The notes beneath the pieces are model-generated. The model was not told where the DNA came from. It made no database searches and saw nothing but the letters and a program-made list of their open reading frames with translations. From Sphingobacteriales bacterium (lineage in GTDB: Bacteria > Bacteroidota > Bacteroidia > Chitinophagales > Chitinophagaceae): a stretch of DNA of 64,000 bases. A program made the translations under genes and the position numbers. Positions 27,224 to 34,368 of this stretch are shown here, one piece after another. How positions within the stretch are numbered: position 1 is the first letter of the stretch; every line of letters begins with the position of its first letter. The DNA lies in the NCBI GenBank assembly GCA_004144175.1, contig SEFT01000013.1, positions 62,001 through 126,000 on the forward strand. Reading direction: 5' to 3'.

Positions 27224-29014
27224 ATGGCTGTAAACATTAAAAAAGATTTTGGTAATACCCGGGGCCGTAAGCCAGATATATCGTCGCTGGTGTACGGAAA
27301 AGTGCCTCCCCAGGCCCCCGAGCTCGAAGAAGCGGTGCTCGGAGCGATAATGCTGGAAAAAGACAAGATGGCGGAGGTGCTGGAGATCATCCAGAGTGAG
27401 GACTGCTTTTATGTGGACGCCAATCGCAAAATATATGCTGCCATCCGCCGCCTGTTCGATAAGGGTATGCCGGTGGATCTGCTGACCGTGACCGAGGAGC
27501 TGCGCAAAAGCAGCGAACTGGAACTGGTAGGTGGTGCCTACTACCTTACCCGCCTTACGATGAGCGTTGTGTCGAGCGCGCACGTAGAGGCACACGCCCG
27601 CCTGGTGATGGAGAAATTCATCCAGCGCGAGCTAATCAGGATATCAGGAAGTGTAATAGCAGATGCTTACGAGGACAGCACTGACGTGTTTGACCTGCTG
27701 GACAAGGCAGAATCGAACCTGTACGAGATCACCGATAAGCACCTGCGGAAGAACTTTAAGAGTCTGAAAGAGGTATTGGTGCAAACCGTACACGAAATAG
27801 AGGAAGCCAAGAACAAGAAGGAAGACGTAACCGGCGTACCAACCGGCTTTACACACCTCGACCGTGTGACATCGGGCTGGCAAAAGAATGCGCTTATCAT
27901 CGTGGCTGCCCGTCCGGCCGTGGGTAAAACGGCATTTTGTCTTAACCTGGCGATGAATGCGGCGATGAACTCTAAGAAACCTTTCCCGGTAGCGTTCTTC
28001 TCGCTCGAGATGGGTGCCGGTGAGCTGGTAAAACGTATGCTGGCCTGCCAGACCGAGGTAAGCATGGATGCGATAACCAAGGGCCGTATGCAGGAGCACG
28101 AGTTCATACAGATGACCCAGCGCATGAACAAGCTGGCGAGTGCGCCTATCTTCCTCGACGACCAGGCGGCGCTCAACATATTTGAGCTAAGAGCCAAGGC
28201 GCGTAGGCTGAAGCAGAAGTACGATATACAGATGATCGTGATAGACTACCTACAACTGATGCAGGCGAGCATAAATGGCGGCGGTAACCGTGAGCAGGAG
28301 ATATCGAAGATTTCGCGCGACCTGAAATCGCTGGCCAAGGAACTGGAGATACCGATCATTGCTCTATCGCAGTTGAACCGTGGTGTGGAGAGCCGGAAGG
28401 AGTCGAAAGTACCGCAGCTGAGCGACCTTCGTGAATCGGGAGCCATCGAGCAGGATGCGGATATGGTTATGTTCCTGTACCGCCCCGAGTACTATGGCAT
28501 CAACAACGATGAAATGGGACAGTCGATAGAAGGCGAGACCCATATACATATAGCCAAGAACCGTAGTGGTAGCACCGATACGATAAAAGTGCGCTTCATA
28601 AAAGAATACCAGAAGTTTGTAGACATGCCCGATGACAACTTCGGAGCCTTTGGAGGCGGCGGAGGAAACTTCGGTGGTGGTGGCGGTAATCAGCCATTTA
28701 ACGGAGGTGGAGGCAACTTTGGCGGTGGTAATGATGGTGGCTTCGACCGGGGAAGTAAATTCAATGGTGGCGGCGGCGGCGGTGGTAACAGCGGCGGACA
28801 AGCAGGCTTTAAGCCACAGACCGAGAACCCGCAGGCAGGCATCCGCAACCGCGATAACAGCGACTTTGGCGGCAGCAAACTATACATACCGGGAGGATTC
28901 CAGACCCTGCCCAGCAAGGCCAACGACTTTACCTACGACGATGAAGAAATGCCCCCTTCTCCCCTACGCCAGCGCCCCAACCCCGACGAAGGCATGGACG
29001 ATGTGCCGTTTTAA
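27224..29014 (+). CDS. dnaB: Replicative DNA helicase DnaB with SSB-like C-terminal tail
   Basis: A 596-residue replicative helicase that unwinds DNA at the fork as a hexamer. The DnaB N-terminal helical domain covers about residues 28-135 and the RecA-like motor about 200-470: Walker A ARPAVGKT with Lys235, Walker B MIVIDYLQLM with Asp341, the LSQLNRGVESR block and DLRESGAIEQDADMVMFLYRPEYY. After the motor comes a glycine-rich disordered linker (about 474-526, many GGGG and GNFGGG units) and an acidic end with DDEE, finishing MDDVPF. Gly-rich linker plus acidic tip ending in P-F is the arrangement of SSB proteins. Common DnaB proteins end soon after the motor. Confidence 0.96.
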   Translation: MAVNIKKDFGNTRGRKPDISSLVYGKVPPQAPELEEAVLGAIMLEKDKMAEVLEIIQSEDCFYVDANRKIYAAIRRLFDKGMPVDLLTVTEELRKSSELELVGGAYYLTRLTMSVVSSAHVEAHARLVMEKFIQRELIRISGSVIADAYEDSTDVFDLLDKAESNLYEITDKHLRKNFKSLKEVLVQTVHEIEEAKNKKEDVTGVPTGFTHLDRVTSGWQKNALIIVAARPAVGKTAFCLNLAMNAAMNSKKPFPVAFFSLEMGAGELVKRMLACQTEVSMDAITKGRMQEHEFIQMTQRMNKLASAPIFLDDQAALNIFELRAKARRLKQKYDIQMIVIDYLQLMQASINGGGNREQEISKISRDLKSLAKELEIPIIALSQLNRGVESRKESKVPQLSDLRESGAIEQDADMVMFLYRPEYYGINNDEMGQSIEGETHIHIAKNRSGSTDTIKVRFIKEYQKFVDMPDDNFGAFGGGGGNFGGGGGNQPFNGGGGNFGGGNDGGFDRGSKFNGGGGGGGNSGGQAGFKPQTENPQAGIRNRDNSDFGGSKLYIPGGFQTLPSKANDFTYDDEEMPPSPLRQRPNPDEGMDDVPF

Positions 29015-29043
29015 ACAGCTTACTAAATTGCCATTAATATTAG

Positions 29044-29070
29044 AGCCACCTGTGAGGGTGGCTTTTTTTG
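29044..29070 (+). terminator. Terminator after dnaB
   Basis: A 7-bp stem AGCCACC / GGTGGCT with a 6-base loop followed by TTTTTTTG, 29 bases after the dnaB stop. Confidence 0.85.
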
Positions 29071-29077
29071 ATTGTAT

Positions 29078-29794
29078 TTAATTCATCAGATTGCCGATAT
29101 CATCCAAGTGACCACTTACTAGCCTTTTTATAGCTTCCTTAGTAAATTCTTCATACACTTTTTTCAATAAGCTAATTCCTACTTTTCTAGTCTTAGCCCA
29201 AATTTTGGACAGGCCTTTTAAAACTTTGTTTTTAGTCAAGACAGTCTGCGTTTCTCTTAGTTCTCTTAAGTCACTAATGATTTCGTCTACTTGACTCGCA
29301 TTTTTTTCGGTTTTTCCTTCTTCTAGGAGGAGTGCAACTTTCTCTAAATACCCGTCTAGTTTTAGTTGTTGATCGTAACTAAAAAAAGTTGAGTCAGCAT
29401 TTTGTTCAAGAATCTCGATATAATCTTCATAAAATTCTTTTTCATATTGCTTTACAATCGGATCGTCACTTTCATCTTCATGATCGTCATAACCTTCCAA
29501 AATTGATTCCCAATTTTTAAGATAACTTGGTACTATTTTGCCTCTTGCTGTGAGTCTATTTACATTGAGGTTAAACTTACTTGTAGGTTTGAATTCAAAT
29601 TCAAAATGCACAATATCATTGCCTACTGAATACGTTTTTATCTCGAAATAAGAGTCTGATAATGGATTAACATGTTCGAATCTAATTAGACTTTCTTTTG
29701 TTTTAACCCGCTTAAATAAATTACCTTCAATTTGTTTCAGATTTTTTAGTTCTTCAAGTACAGCTAGCGGAACATCATATTTGTTCTTAATCAT
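29078..29794 (-). CDS. Hypothetical protein, AT-rich orphan
   Basis: A 238-residue protein I do not recognise. It is acidic in the middle (YDDHEDESDDPIVKQYEKEFYEDYIEILEQ) and basic and helical at the C-terminus (about 185-225, NKVLKGLSKIWAKTRKVGISLLKKVYEEFTKEAIKRL with the sequence broken into amphipathic helices). There is no signal peptide. Its codons are clearly richer in A and T than dnaB next door, which suggests it arrived by transfer. Proteins of this shape are sometimes accessory parts of defence or toxin loci, but nothing here proves it. It marks the left edge of the accessory region. Confidence 0.65.
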   Translation of the reverse strand: MIKNKYDVPLAVLEELKNLKQIEGNLFKRVKTKESLIRFEHVNPLSDSYFEIKTYSVGNDIVHFEFEFKPTSKFNLNVNRLTARGKIVPSYLKNWESILEGYDDHEDESDDPIVKQYEKEFYEDYIEILEQNADSTFFSYDQQLKLDGYLEKVALLLEEGKTEKNASQVDEIISDLRELRETQTVLTKNKVLKGLSKIWAKTRKVGISLLKKVYEEFTKEAIKRLVSGHLDDIGNLMN

Positions 29795-30139
29795 AGATTA
29801 TATTATCAATTAATAATTATCTAAATAGAAAACTACGATTTTTTCTCGTTTAGGACAAACCTATATCCAACTAGTCAAAGCGTCTCGCTTCGTCCTAACA
29901 ATTCATTAAGCATTCATAACTTGCAAAGAAGGCAATTTCTATACGATGTCGAATGAAAAACAAAATGACATCCCAATTGGTGAAAACAAAACAATCCCTG
30001 GATTGAATTTTACCGATCAAGCACAGATGAAATTGATGTAGATCGGCCATCAAGGCGCTAAAGCTGAGAATATAATCGCACCTCTATTTCGACTCGTAAA
30101 ATTCATTGCAACAAGCCAGTTTCTTTCTACTTTAGTAGA
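29795..30139. other. Intergenic region with a REP-like repeat and a tiny open frame
   Basis: About 345 bases. It contains a degenerate half-copy of the RAYT-associated repeat (29871-29914) and an open frame of 31 codons starting at ATG 29946 (MSNEKQNDIPIGENKTIPG, ending at 30041), which may be a gene remnant. I cannot assign it to a family. No RNA gene was recognised. Confidence 0.35.
29871..29914 (+). repeat. REP-like repeat, degenerate half-copy (copy A)
   Basis: The sequence CTAGTCAAAGCGTCTCGCTTC, continued by GTCCTAACAATTCATTAAGC, matches the left end of the RAYT element at 31635 with few changes. The core palindrome AAGCG-TCT-CGCTT is intact, the rest of the element is missing. Confidence 0.7.
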
Positions 30140-30652
30140 GTGAAAAAGCTGCTATTCACAATCTACTTCATCGTACTCGCCATCTTCGTCATCTGGAACT
30201 TCCACTTTCCGGAGTGGACACTGAATACCTATGCTTTGCGTGAGACTGCTGTAGTTTTTAGCTGGTTTCTCATATTTAGCTTAATACCTGTTCTCTTATA
30301 TATTTTCGTGAATAAAAATCGAAGACTTGTGGCCTCCGTCGCGATTGCATTCTTTTTCTTTGCATCATGCAATTCGTATTTTTCGGTAGGCAAACAGATA
30401 GACGCAAATGCTCAACTCAGAGATGTAAAAGTTTTAAAGCGTATAAATGATGGCCAAAAATTAATAATTGAAGAATCCTTCAATGGTAAGACGAATACTA
30501 TCGACCAAAGACGGTGCATTGTACAGGACGTGTGGATTTTTCGAAAGTATATTAAAATTGGTGAGTTTGAATCTGTACGGCATCATTCTTTCCGGCAGCT
30601 GGCTTTAGCGAGCAACAAAGGACCTGCCGAAGTATATTGTACCACCATATAA
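30140..30652 (+). CDS. Hypothetical membrane protein
   Basis: A 170-residue protein starting with a GTG. Three hydrophobic segments lie in the first 80 residues (about 4-20, 36-56 and 64-80, the last with the lipobox-like FFFASC). The remainder is soluble and beta-rich, with VLKRINDGQKLIIEESFNGKTNTIDQRR. No family recognised. It precedes another membrane protein gene by 12 bases and the pair is probably cotranscribed. Found only in the accessory region, so it may be strain-specific. Confidence 0.55.
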   Translation: MKKLLFTIYFIVLAIFVIWNFHFPEWTLNTYALRETAVVFSWFLIFSLIPVLLYIFVNKNRRLVASVAIAFFFFASCNSYFSVGKQIDANAQLRDVKVLKRINDGQKLIIEESFNGKTNTIDQRRCIVQDVWIFRKYIKIGEFESVRHHSFRQLALASNKGPAEVYCTTI

Positions 30653-30663
30653 GGCCCCTGGAA

Positions 30664-31191
30664 ATGGAAGATTTAACAACACTTCATTCTATTAAATCCG
30701 TTTTTCGCGTTTGGATTTCTATTTCCTCCTGTGCAGCCTTTGTGGGTTTCTTTGTGATTGGCTACAACCGAAACAGATCAAAAAAGTGGCTAAACATTGG
30801 ATTAGTAATGTTCATGCAAGCATTTGTTAGCGCCTTTATAGGTGTGGGTATCTACGGGCGTTGGGAAAACAAACTCAGGCAAGCATTTTATCATTATTTG
30901 AATTCGGGAAATCTTATTGTGTCGATCTGCGATAAAAATACAAACCAAGAGGAGCAGCTAGATGTAATTCGTGAGCTAAAAGCAACGCGACCTTTACCAC
31001 AACATCGTTCAGGCCCGCGAGAGCCTTTATACATTGCTATATCCAGTAGTATTCAGAACTCGATTGTAATACTTAGAAAAGACTCCCAATACAGCGACGA
31101 ATTTTGGGTATACTGGTATACACAGCAATACGGCGAAAACGAGATGGGACGAATCCGCACAAACTATTTTGATAGTGTCAGATGCGATTAA
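30664..31191 (+). CDS. Hypothetical membrane protein
   Basis: A 175-residue protein from ATG 30664; a longer frame from a TTG at 30637 would overlap the upstream gene and is less likely. Two membrane helices (about 22-44 and 55-77) are followed by a soluble domain of about 95 residues with SICDKNTNQEEQLDVIRELKAT and ending in a tyrosine-rich FWVYWYTQQYGENEMGRIRT. No family recognised. It forms a pair with the preceding membrane protein gene. Confidence 0.55.
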   Translation: MEDLTTLHSIKSVFRVWISISSCAAFVGFFVIGYNRNRSKKWLNIGLVMFMQAFVSAFIGVGIYGRWENKLRQAFYHYLNSGNLIVSICDKNTNQEEQLDVIRELKATRPLPQHRSGPREPLYIAISSSIQNSIVILRKDSQYSDEFWVYWYTQQYGENEMGRIRTNYFDSVRCD

Positions 31192-31218
31192 GCCTTACTG
31201 ATTGAATTGTTTCCGTTT

Positions 31219-31260
31219 GGCGTAGACTTTGTCCACGTCGCAGCGGCAGCCAATCTTCAA
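31219..31260 (+). repeat. Second palindromic repeat family, copy E
   Basis: GGCGTAGACTTTGTCCACG is followed by CGGCAGCCAATCTTC. A close copy is at 34726-34768. The heart is an imperfect palindrome CGTAGAC-TTT-GTCCACG. This family differs from the RAYT-end repeats but occurs only in the same 29-35 kb region of the window. Confidence 0.6.
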
Positions 31261-31311
31261 ATTGATTAGAATCTTGCTTGGCTGTGAAAGATCAAATAAT
31301 TACTACTACAG

Positions 31312-31337
31312 CAAAAAAAGCCACCTTACGGTGGCTT
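31312..31337 (-). terminator. Terminator after the truncated XRE-like gene
   Basis: Stem AAGCCACC / GGTGGCTT with a 4-base loop; on the minus strand it is followed by seven T's. It lies just past the stop of the XRE-like fragment, suggesting that gene was once a functional unit. Confidence 0.8.
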
Positions 31338-31340
31338 CGC

Positions 31341-31634
31341 TTATTTCTTATCCAGCATTTTTTGCAGTAGTTCATTTTTCTCCCGCTCCGATTGCAAGAG
31401 CCGCTCGTAGAGTTTCTTATTTTCCTCAAGAGCAGCAAGCCATTTATCTACAGGATTAAAATTACATTGAAAGTTTACAGCATTTAAGGTAGAAGTGTCA
31501 TTACTTGTAAACGAATTCGAAATAACATTCACCGCGCTTTCCTCATCAAATCTCTCAATCGCTTCCACAGGTACTTTCATTATACCTGCTATCTCCTCCA
31601 TCAGTGGGCGGTCTATCTCCTCTTTATCCCCCAA
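31341..31634 (-). pseudogene. XRE-family regulator, N-terminally truncated at a repeat boundary
   Basis: The 97 codons left encode the C-terminal part of a helix-turn-helix regulator common in Bacteroidota: LGDKEEIDRPLMEEIAGIMKVPVEAIERFDEE (end of the HTH fold and linker) and then NPVDKWLAALEENKKLYERLLQSEREKNELL, a coiled-coil tail. The N-terminal HTH itself is missing. The only start near the edge is a TTG, and the frame runs straight into the left end of the RAYT element beginning at 31635. It looks as if the element inserted into or deleted the 5' part of the gene. The remaining protein cannot bind DNA in the usual way. Confidence 0.7.
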
Positions 31635-31690
31635 CTGGTCGAAGCGTCTCGCTTCGTCCTACCTATTCATCAAGCGTCCCGCTTGACAAC
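31635..31690 (+). repeat. Left palindromic end of the RAYT element (copy B)
   Basis: Two palindromes 12-15 bases apart: CGAAGCG-TCT-CGCTTCG and AAGCG-TCC-CGCTT, with the linker TCCTACCTATTCATC. Repeated with changes at 29871, 33110 and 34185. Confidence 0.85.
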
Positions 31691-31717
31691 TAACAGCACA
31701 ACACGTACATTGTAAGC

Positions 31718-32269
31718 ATGGGCAGAAAGTACCTTATCCACGATCAAAGCCGGGCCTACTTTGTTACGTTTACCGTAGTAAACTGGATAGCCCTGTTCAT
31801 TCGCGGTGAATACCGAGAGCTATTTGTTGACAGTATAAAGTATTGCCAGCAGCACAAGGGGCTGCAAATATATGCCTGGTGCATTATGACAAGCCATGTA
31901 CATCTTATTATCGGTACCAGTGGCAGCAATGATCTGCAAGACATCATAAGAGACCTGAAAAGCTACACGTCGCGTCAAATACGTTTGCGACTGGAACAGA
32001 GCGCCATAGAAAGTCGAAAAGAATGGATGATGTGGTTCTTTACACAGGCCGGTATACATAATAGTAATAACAAGGACTATCAGTTCTGGCAACAAAACAA
32101 TCATCCTATCGAACTATCAACGGCAGAAATGACAAAACAGCGACTTGACTATTTGCACAACAATCCGGTTGTAGCTGGCTTCTTTGCTTCACCGGAACAT
32201 TGGCGTTGGAGCAGCGCATATGATTATTGTGGTGGTAAAGGTCCTATTGATCTTATATTTATTGAATAG
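31718..32269 (+). CDS. REP-associated tyrosine transposase (RAYT, TnpA_REP family)
   Basis: A 183-residue Y1 HUH transposase of the IS200/IS605-related RAYT group. Markers are RAYFVTFTVVNW at the N-terminus, the histidine block SHVHLIIG (the HUH motif) at about residues 60-67, and the C-terminal pattern RLDYLHNNPVVAGF followed by PEHWRWSSAYDY, typical of Bacteroidota RAYTs. The likely catalytic Tyr is in the helix near residue 145. The gene lies between inverted REP-like palindromes that are presumably its substrates, and appears intact. Other repeats in the region may have been spread by this enzyme. Confidence 0.9.
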   Translation: MGRKYLIHDQSRAYFVTFTVVNWIALFIRGEYRELFVDSIKYCQQHKGLQIYAWCIMTSHVHLIIGTSGSNDLQDIIRDLKSYTSRQIRLRLEQSAIESRKEWMMWFFTQAGIHNSNNKDYQFWQQNNHPIELSTAEMTKQRLDYLHNNPVVAGFFASPEHWRWSSAYDYCGGKGPIDLIFIE

Positions 32270-32320
32270 GCAAGCGAGACGCTTGCTGATTGGAAGGACG
32301 AAGCGGGACGCTTCGACCAG
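32270..32320 (-). repeat. Right palindromic end of the RAYT element (copy B')
   Basis: Inverted copy of the left end; CGAAGCG-GGA-CGCTTCG is the outer palindrome and AAGCG-AGA-CGCTT the inner one. It begins directly after the transposase stop codon. Confidence 0.85.
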
Positions 32321-32372
32321 TGAAGTGTGCATCTCAAATAACAGCAAGCAAAAATTTAGCTGAGGATAAAGA

Positions 32373-32543
32373 CTATAAATGATCTTCTTTACGCCTCTGG
32401 TCGGTAAGATGGTTCTCTACACTATCACCCGCATCCGGGTTTATTTTTTTTCGGTCTTGCTGATTCTTCCAGAAGAGATATATGACCACTACCAACGAAG
32501 CGATAATAACGATCACTATCACAACAATATTATTCGTTTCCAT
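32373..32543 (-). CDS. Small single-span membrane protein (56 aa)
   Basis: An uninterrupted frame of 56 codons on the minus strand, starting METNNIVVIVIVIIASLVV. Residues 6-24 form one strongly hydrophobic helix; then comes a charged tail (FWKNQQDRKKINPDAGDS and VENHLTDQRRKEDHL). The hydrophobic helix followed by a charged soluble tail is a typical small-protein design rather than chance. It lies in the 500-base gap between the RAYT element and the CsbD-like gene. Function unknown. Confidence 0.6.
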   Translation of the reverse strand: METNNIVVIVIVIIASLVVVIYLFWKNQQDRKKINPDAGDSVENHLTDQRRKEDHL

Positions 32544-32830
32544 AAGCGATTGTGGTAGCCATTTTTTGAGGCGAAATACAGACTACCTCTTATAAAGTTA
32601 TCAGAAAGGCAGAAGCCATAATGTTATTTATCCGTTGTATTCCTGCTTAAAACCAAACCCAGCCCCTATGCCCAGATATAGCACCAATAATATATTTGAT
32701 AGTGCCATCTATTAAGCCTACCTTCATTAGAAGCAAGTGACCTTTTAGTCTTCTGATCTGTATCTTTTCTTCATTTCCTTTCAGTATTCTTCTTACTGCC
32801 ATCTGCTTATCATTTCAAAAAACAAAGAAC

Positions 32831-33034
32831 ATGTCAGATTTAACAAAAGGCAACAGTAATGCCTACGATGCCCATTGGAACATCACCAGGGGAAAACTGA
32901 AAACAAAGTATCCGATGCTCAGCTCAAAAGATCTTTATTTCAAACATGGCCATAAAGATGCCATGATGGATGCGTTGCAAGAAAAACTTGGAATAACGAG
33001 AAAAGAGCTGGATGATATAATTACCGCTCTGTAG
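32831..33034 (+). CDS. CsbD family general stress protein
   Basis: A 67-residue CsbD-like protein. The pattern HWNITRGKLKTKYPMLSSKDL, then GHKDAMMDALQEKLGITRKELDDIITAL matches the two-helix CsbD fold (NxxxGKxKxKxxxLTxxDL...LxGKxxELxGxLQxxxGxxxEE). Such proteins are abundant under stress in many bacteria, but their molecular job is unknown. It is followed by its own terminator. The gap before it (32544-32830) shows no further gene. Confidence 0.8.
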   Translation: MSDLTKGNSNAYDAHWNITRGKLKTKYPMLSSKDLYFKHGHKDAMMDALQEKLGITRKELDDIITAL

Positions 33035-33062
33035 TAAAATACCTTATACATCTTAATATTAT

Positions 33063-33093
33063 AGACAGGTAGCTTATGCTTGCCTGTCTTTTT
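33063..33093 (+). terminator. Terminator after the CsbD-like gene
   Basis: Stem AGACAGG (33063-33069) with CCTGTCT (33083-33089), a 13-base loop, then a T-run. Confidence 0.75.
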
Positions 33094-33109
33094 ATTAAGG
33101 CGAACAGCA

Positions 33110-33208
33110 CTGGTCGAAGCGTATCGCTTCGTCCTACCAATTCATTCAGCCTGCCTGACGGTGAGCAGGGCTTGCTGACTGGAAAGAGAAAGCGGGAGGC
33201 TTCGACCA
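33110..33208 (+). repeat. Transposase-less doublet of RAYT ends (REPIN/MITE-like, copy C)
   Basis: A 99-base unit made of a left end (CTGGTCGAAGCGTATCGCTTC, then GTCCTACCAATTCATTC) joined directly to an inverted right end (GGCTTGCTGACTGGAAAGAG, then AAGCGGGAGGCTTCGACCA). The centre holds GCCTGCCTGACGGTGAGCAGG. It has the two ends of the RAYT element without the gene, i.e. a non-autonomous pair that the transposase could act on. Confidence 0.75.
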
Positions 33209-33305
33209 TTAGGGTCTTCTTCGTATCTTCCATGTAGCCGAGTCTCCACAATCAAGACTCAGCCACTAAACAAATACCTATCTATTCCTTTGCTTTAAAG
33301 ATATA

Positions 33306-33548
33306 CTACCTGTTATTACGGTTCATGTTATTACCGTTCATGTTACTGTCCCGCACCTGGTCGTTGATGACATCGTTAACCGTAGAATCTGTATTGCGGC
33401 GGTCGCCTGGCTGAGTTCTGCCATTCATTTCCGTACTCCTTTCGTTTCTATTTAGTGCAACAGTATCGGTCGAGCTATAACCCTCTTTAGTACTGCTGCC
33501 ACAACTAGCCAATCCAACTATTGCTGCTACAAAAATTATCTTTTTCAT
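33306..33548 (-). CDS. Small Asn-rich lipoprotein
   Basis: An 80-residue lipoprotein with the lipobox VGLASC (lipidated Cys at residue 16). The mature part is low complexity, rich in Asn, Ser, Thr, Arg and Asp, and ends NMNGNNMNRNNR. Such short, disordered lipoproteins are common in Bacteroidota; no function is known. No partner is adjacent; the gap to the next gene (33549-33831) shows no further feature. Confidence 0.7.
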   Translation of the reverse strand: MKKIIFVAAIVGLASCGSSTKEGYSSTDTVALNRNERSTEMNGRTQPGDRRNTDSTVNDVINDQVRDSNMNGNNMNRNNR

Positions 33549-33831
33549 AGTATAATTGTCAGTAAAACTATACCGTGCAGCGTATCATACCCAGTGCGCG
33601 CATCACAATGTGGGAATAATGCAAAACACCGCTTTTATTATACAAAACAGGCGTCCGACATTAGCAGAGTGATTTTCCTCTTTGTCAGGGACATTCCGCA
33701 GGGCATCCCGCATACAAGCTATACCGCTATTTTCTGACCGGAATTTAAGATGCCGTAGCTGCTAGTATTTTTCATCTTCGTAACTTTCATTTCGCCGAGT
33801 CTTGCAAAACAGCGATTTGGCTACGAGAGAA

Positions 33832-34161
33832 ATGCCACTAAAATTAAAGGCTAAATATTTTTACATCACCATTTTAGTCGTTCTTACGATTACTACTTTA
33901 ATCGCTTTATACGACGGCGGATACGGTATAGAAGGCGGAACAATAGCGATAATAGCATTATTGAGTATCATTACTTCGCTTTTGCCCTACTACTTATCTA
34001 TGCAATTGCTTAATAAACATGCACGCGGACAGTACAGAAACGCTAGTTATAAATATTGGGCTGTCATAGTTTACATCTTATGTTTCCCACTTATGCTTTG
34101 GATTATTTATTTGAACATAGATCTGCTACTCAATGGCGGCAATGGTTGGTCGTTTGGCTAA
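33832..34161 (+). CDS. Hypothetical three-helix membrane protein
   Basis: A 109-residue protein from ATG 33832 (a TTG at 33802 would add ten polar residues). Three membrane helices lie at about residues 10-29 (YFYITILVVLTITTLIAL), 36-60 (GGTIAIIALLSIITSLLPYYL) and 80-100 (YWAVIVYILCFPLMLWIIYL). No family recognised. The REP-like copy D begins 24 bases after the stop. Confidence 0.6.
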   Translation: MPLKLKAKYFYITILVVLTITTLIALYDGGYGIEGGTIAIIALLSIITSLLPYYLSMQLLNKHARGQYRNASYKYWAVIVYILCFPLMLWIIYLNIDLLLNGGNGWSFG

Positions 34162-34184
34162 AAATGTGTCAACAGATATACCCA

Positions 34185-34260
34185 CTGGTCGAAGCGTCTC
34201 GCTTCGCCTACCAATTCATCAAGCCTGCCTGCCGTCAGGCAGGCATCCCGCTTGGCACTA
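34185..34260 (+). repeat. REP-like left end attached to a decayed RAYT (copy D)
   Basis: CTGGTCGAAGCGTCTCGCTTC followed by GCCTACCAATTCATCAAGCC. The second palindrome has gained an extra GCCTGCCTG-CCGT-CAGGCAGGC hairpin, then ATCCCGCTTGGCACTAACA as in the intact element. Confidence 0.8.
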
Positions 34261-34285
34261 ACATAGCAGCACATACATTGCAAGT

Positions 34286-34368
34286 ATGGGCCGAGAGTAC
34301 CTTATCACGATCAAAGCCGGGCTTACTTTGTCACATTTACGGTAGTCAACTGGATAGACCTGTTCATC
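34286..34368 (+). pseudogene. Decayed RAYT transposase, 5' fragment
   Basis: About 83 bases beginning ATGGGCCGAGAGTACCTTAT that align base by base with the start of the intact RAYT gene at 31718, including GATCAAAGCCGGG and AACTGGATAG. One base is missing (TTATCACGATC against TTATCCACGATC), which shifts the frame, and the similarity stops at CTGTTCATC. The upstream 25 bases also match. This is the leftover of a second, now dead, element. Confidence 0.8.

Larger units (their letters stand above)
31635..32320 (+). mobile_element. RAYT (REP-associated transposase) element with inverted terminal repeats
   Basis: A 686-base unit. The left end (31635-31690) has CTGGTCGAAGCGTCTCGCTTCG, then a second palindrome AAGCG-TCC-CGCTT. 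The right end (32270-32320) is its inverted copy: GCAAGCG-AGA-CGCTTGC and then CGAAGCG-GGA-CGCTTCGACCAG. Between them lies an intact transposase gene on the plus strand. The layout, a single tyrosine-type transposase bounded by inverted REP palindromes, is that of RAYT elements, which do not leave the target duplications of classical insertion sequences. Confidence 0.85.

Noticed and set aside
27022-27390. 122-codon minus-strand frame overlapping the start of dnaB
   Set aside because: It overlaps the true dnaB coding region, and its translation is serine-rich without domain pattern.
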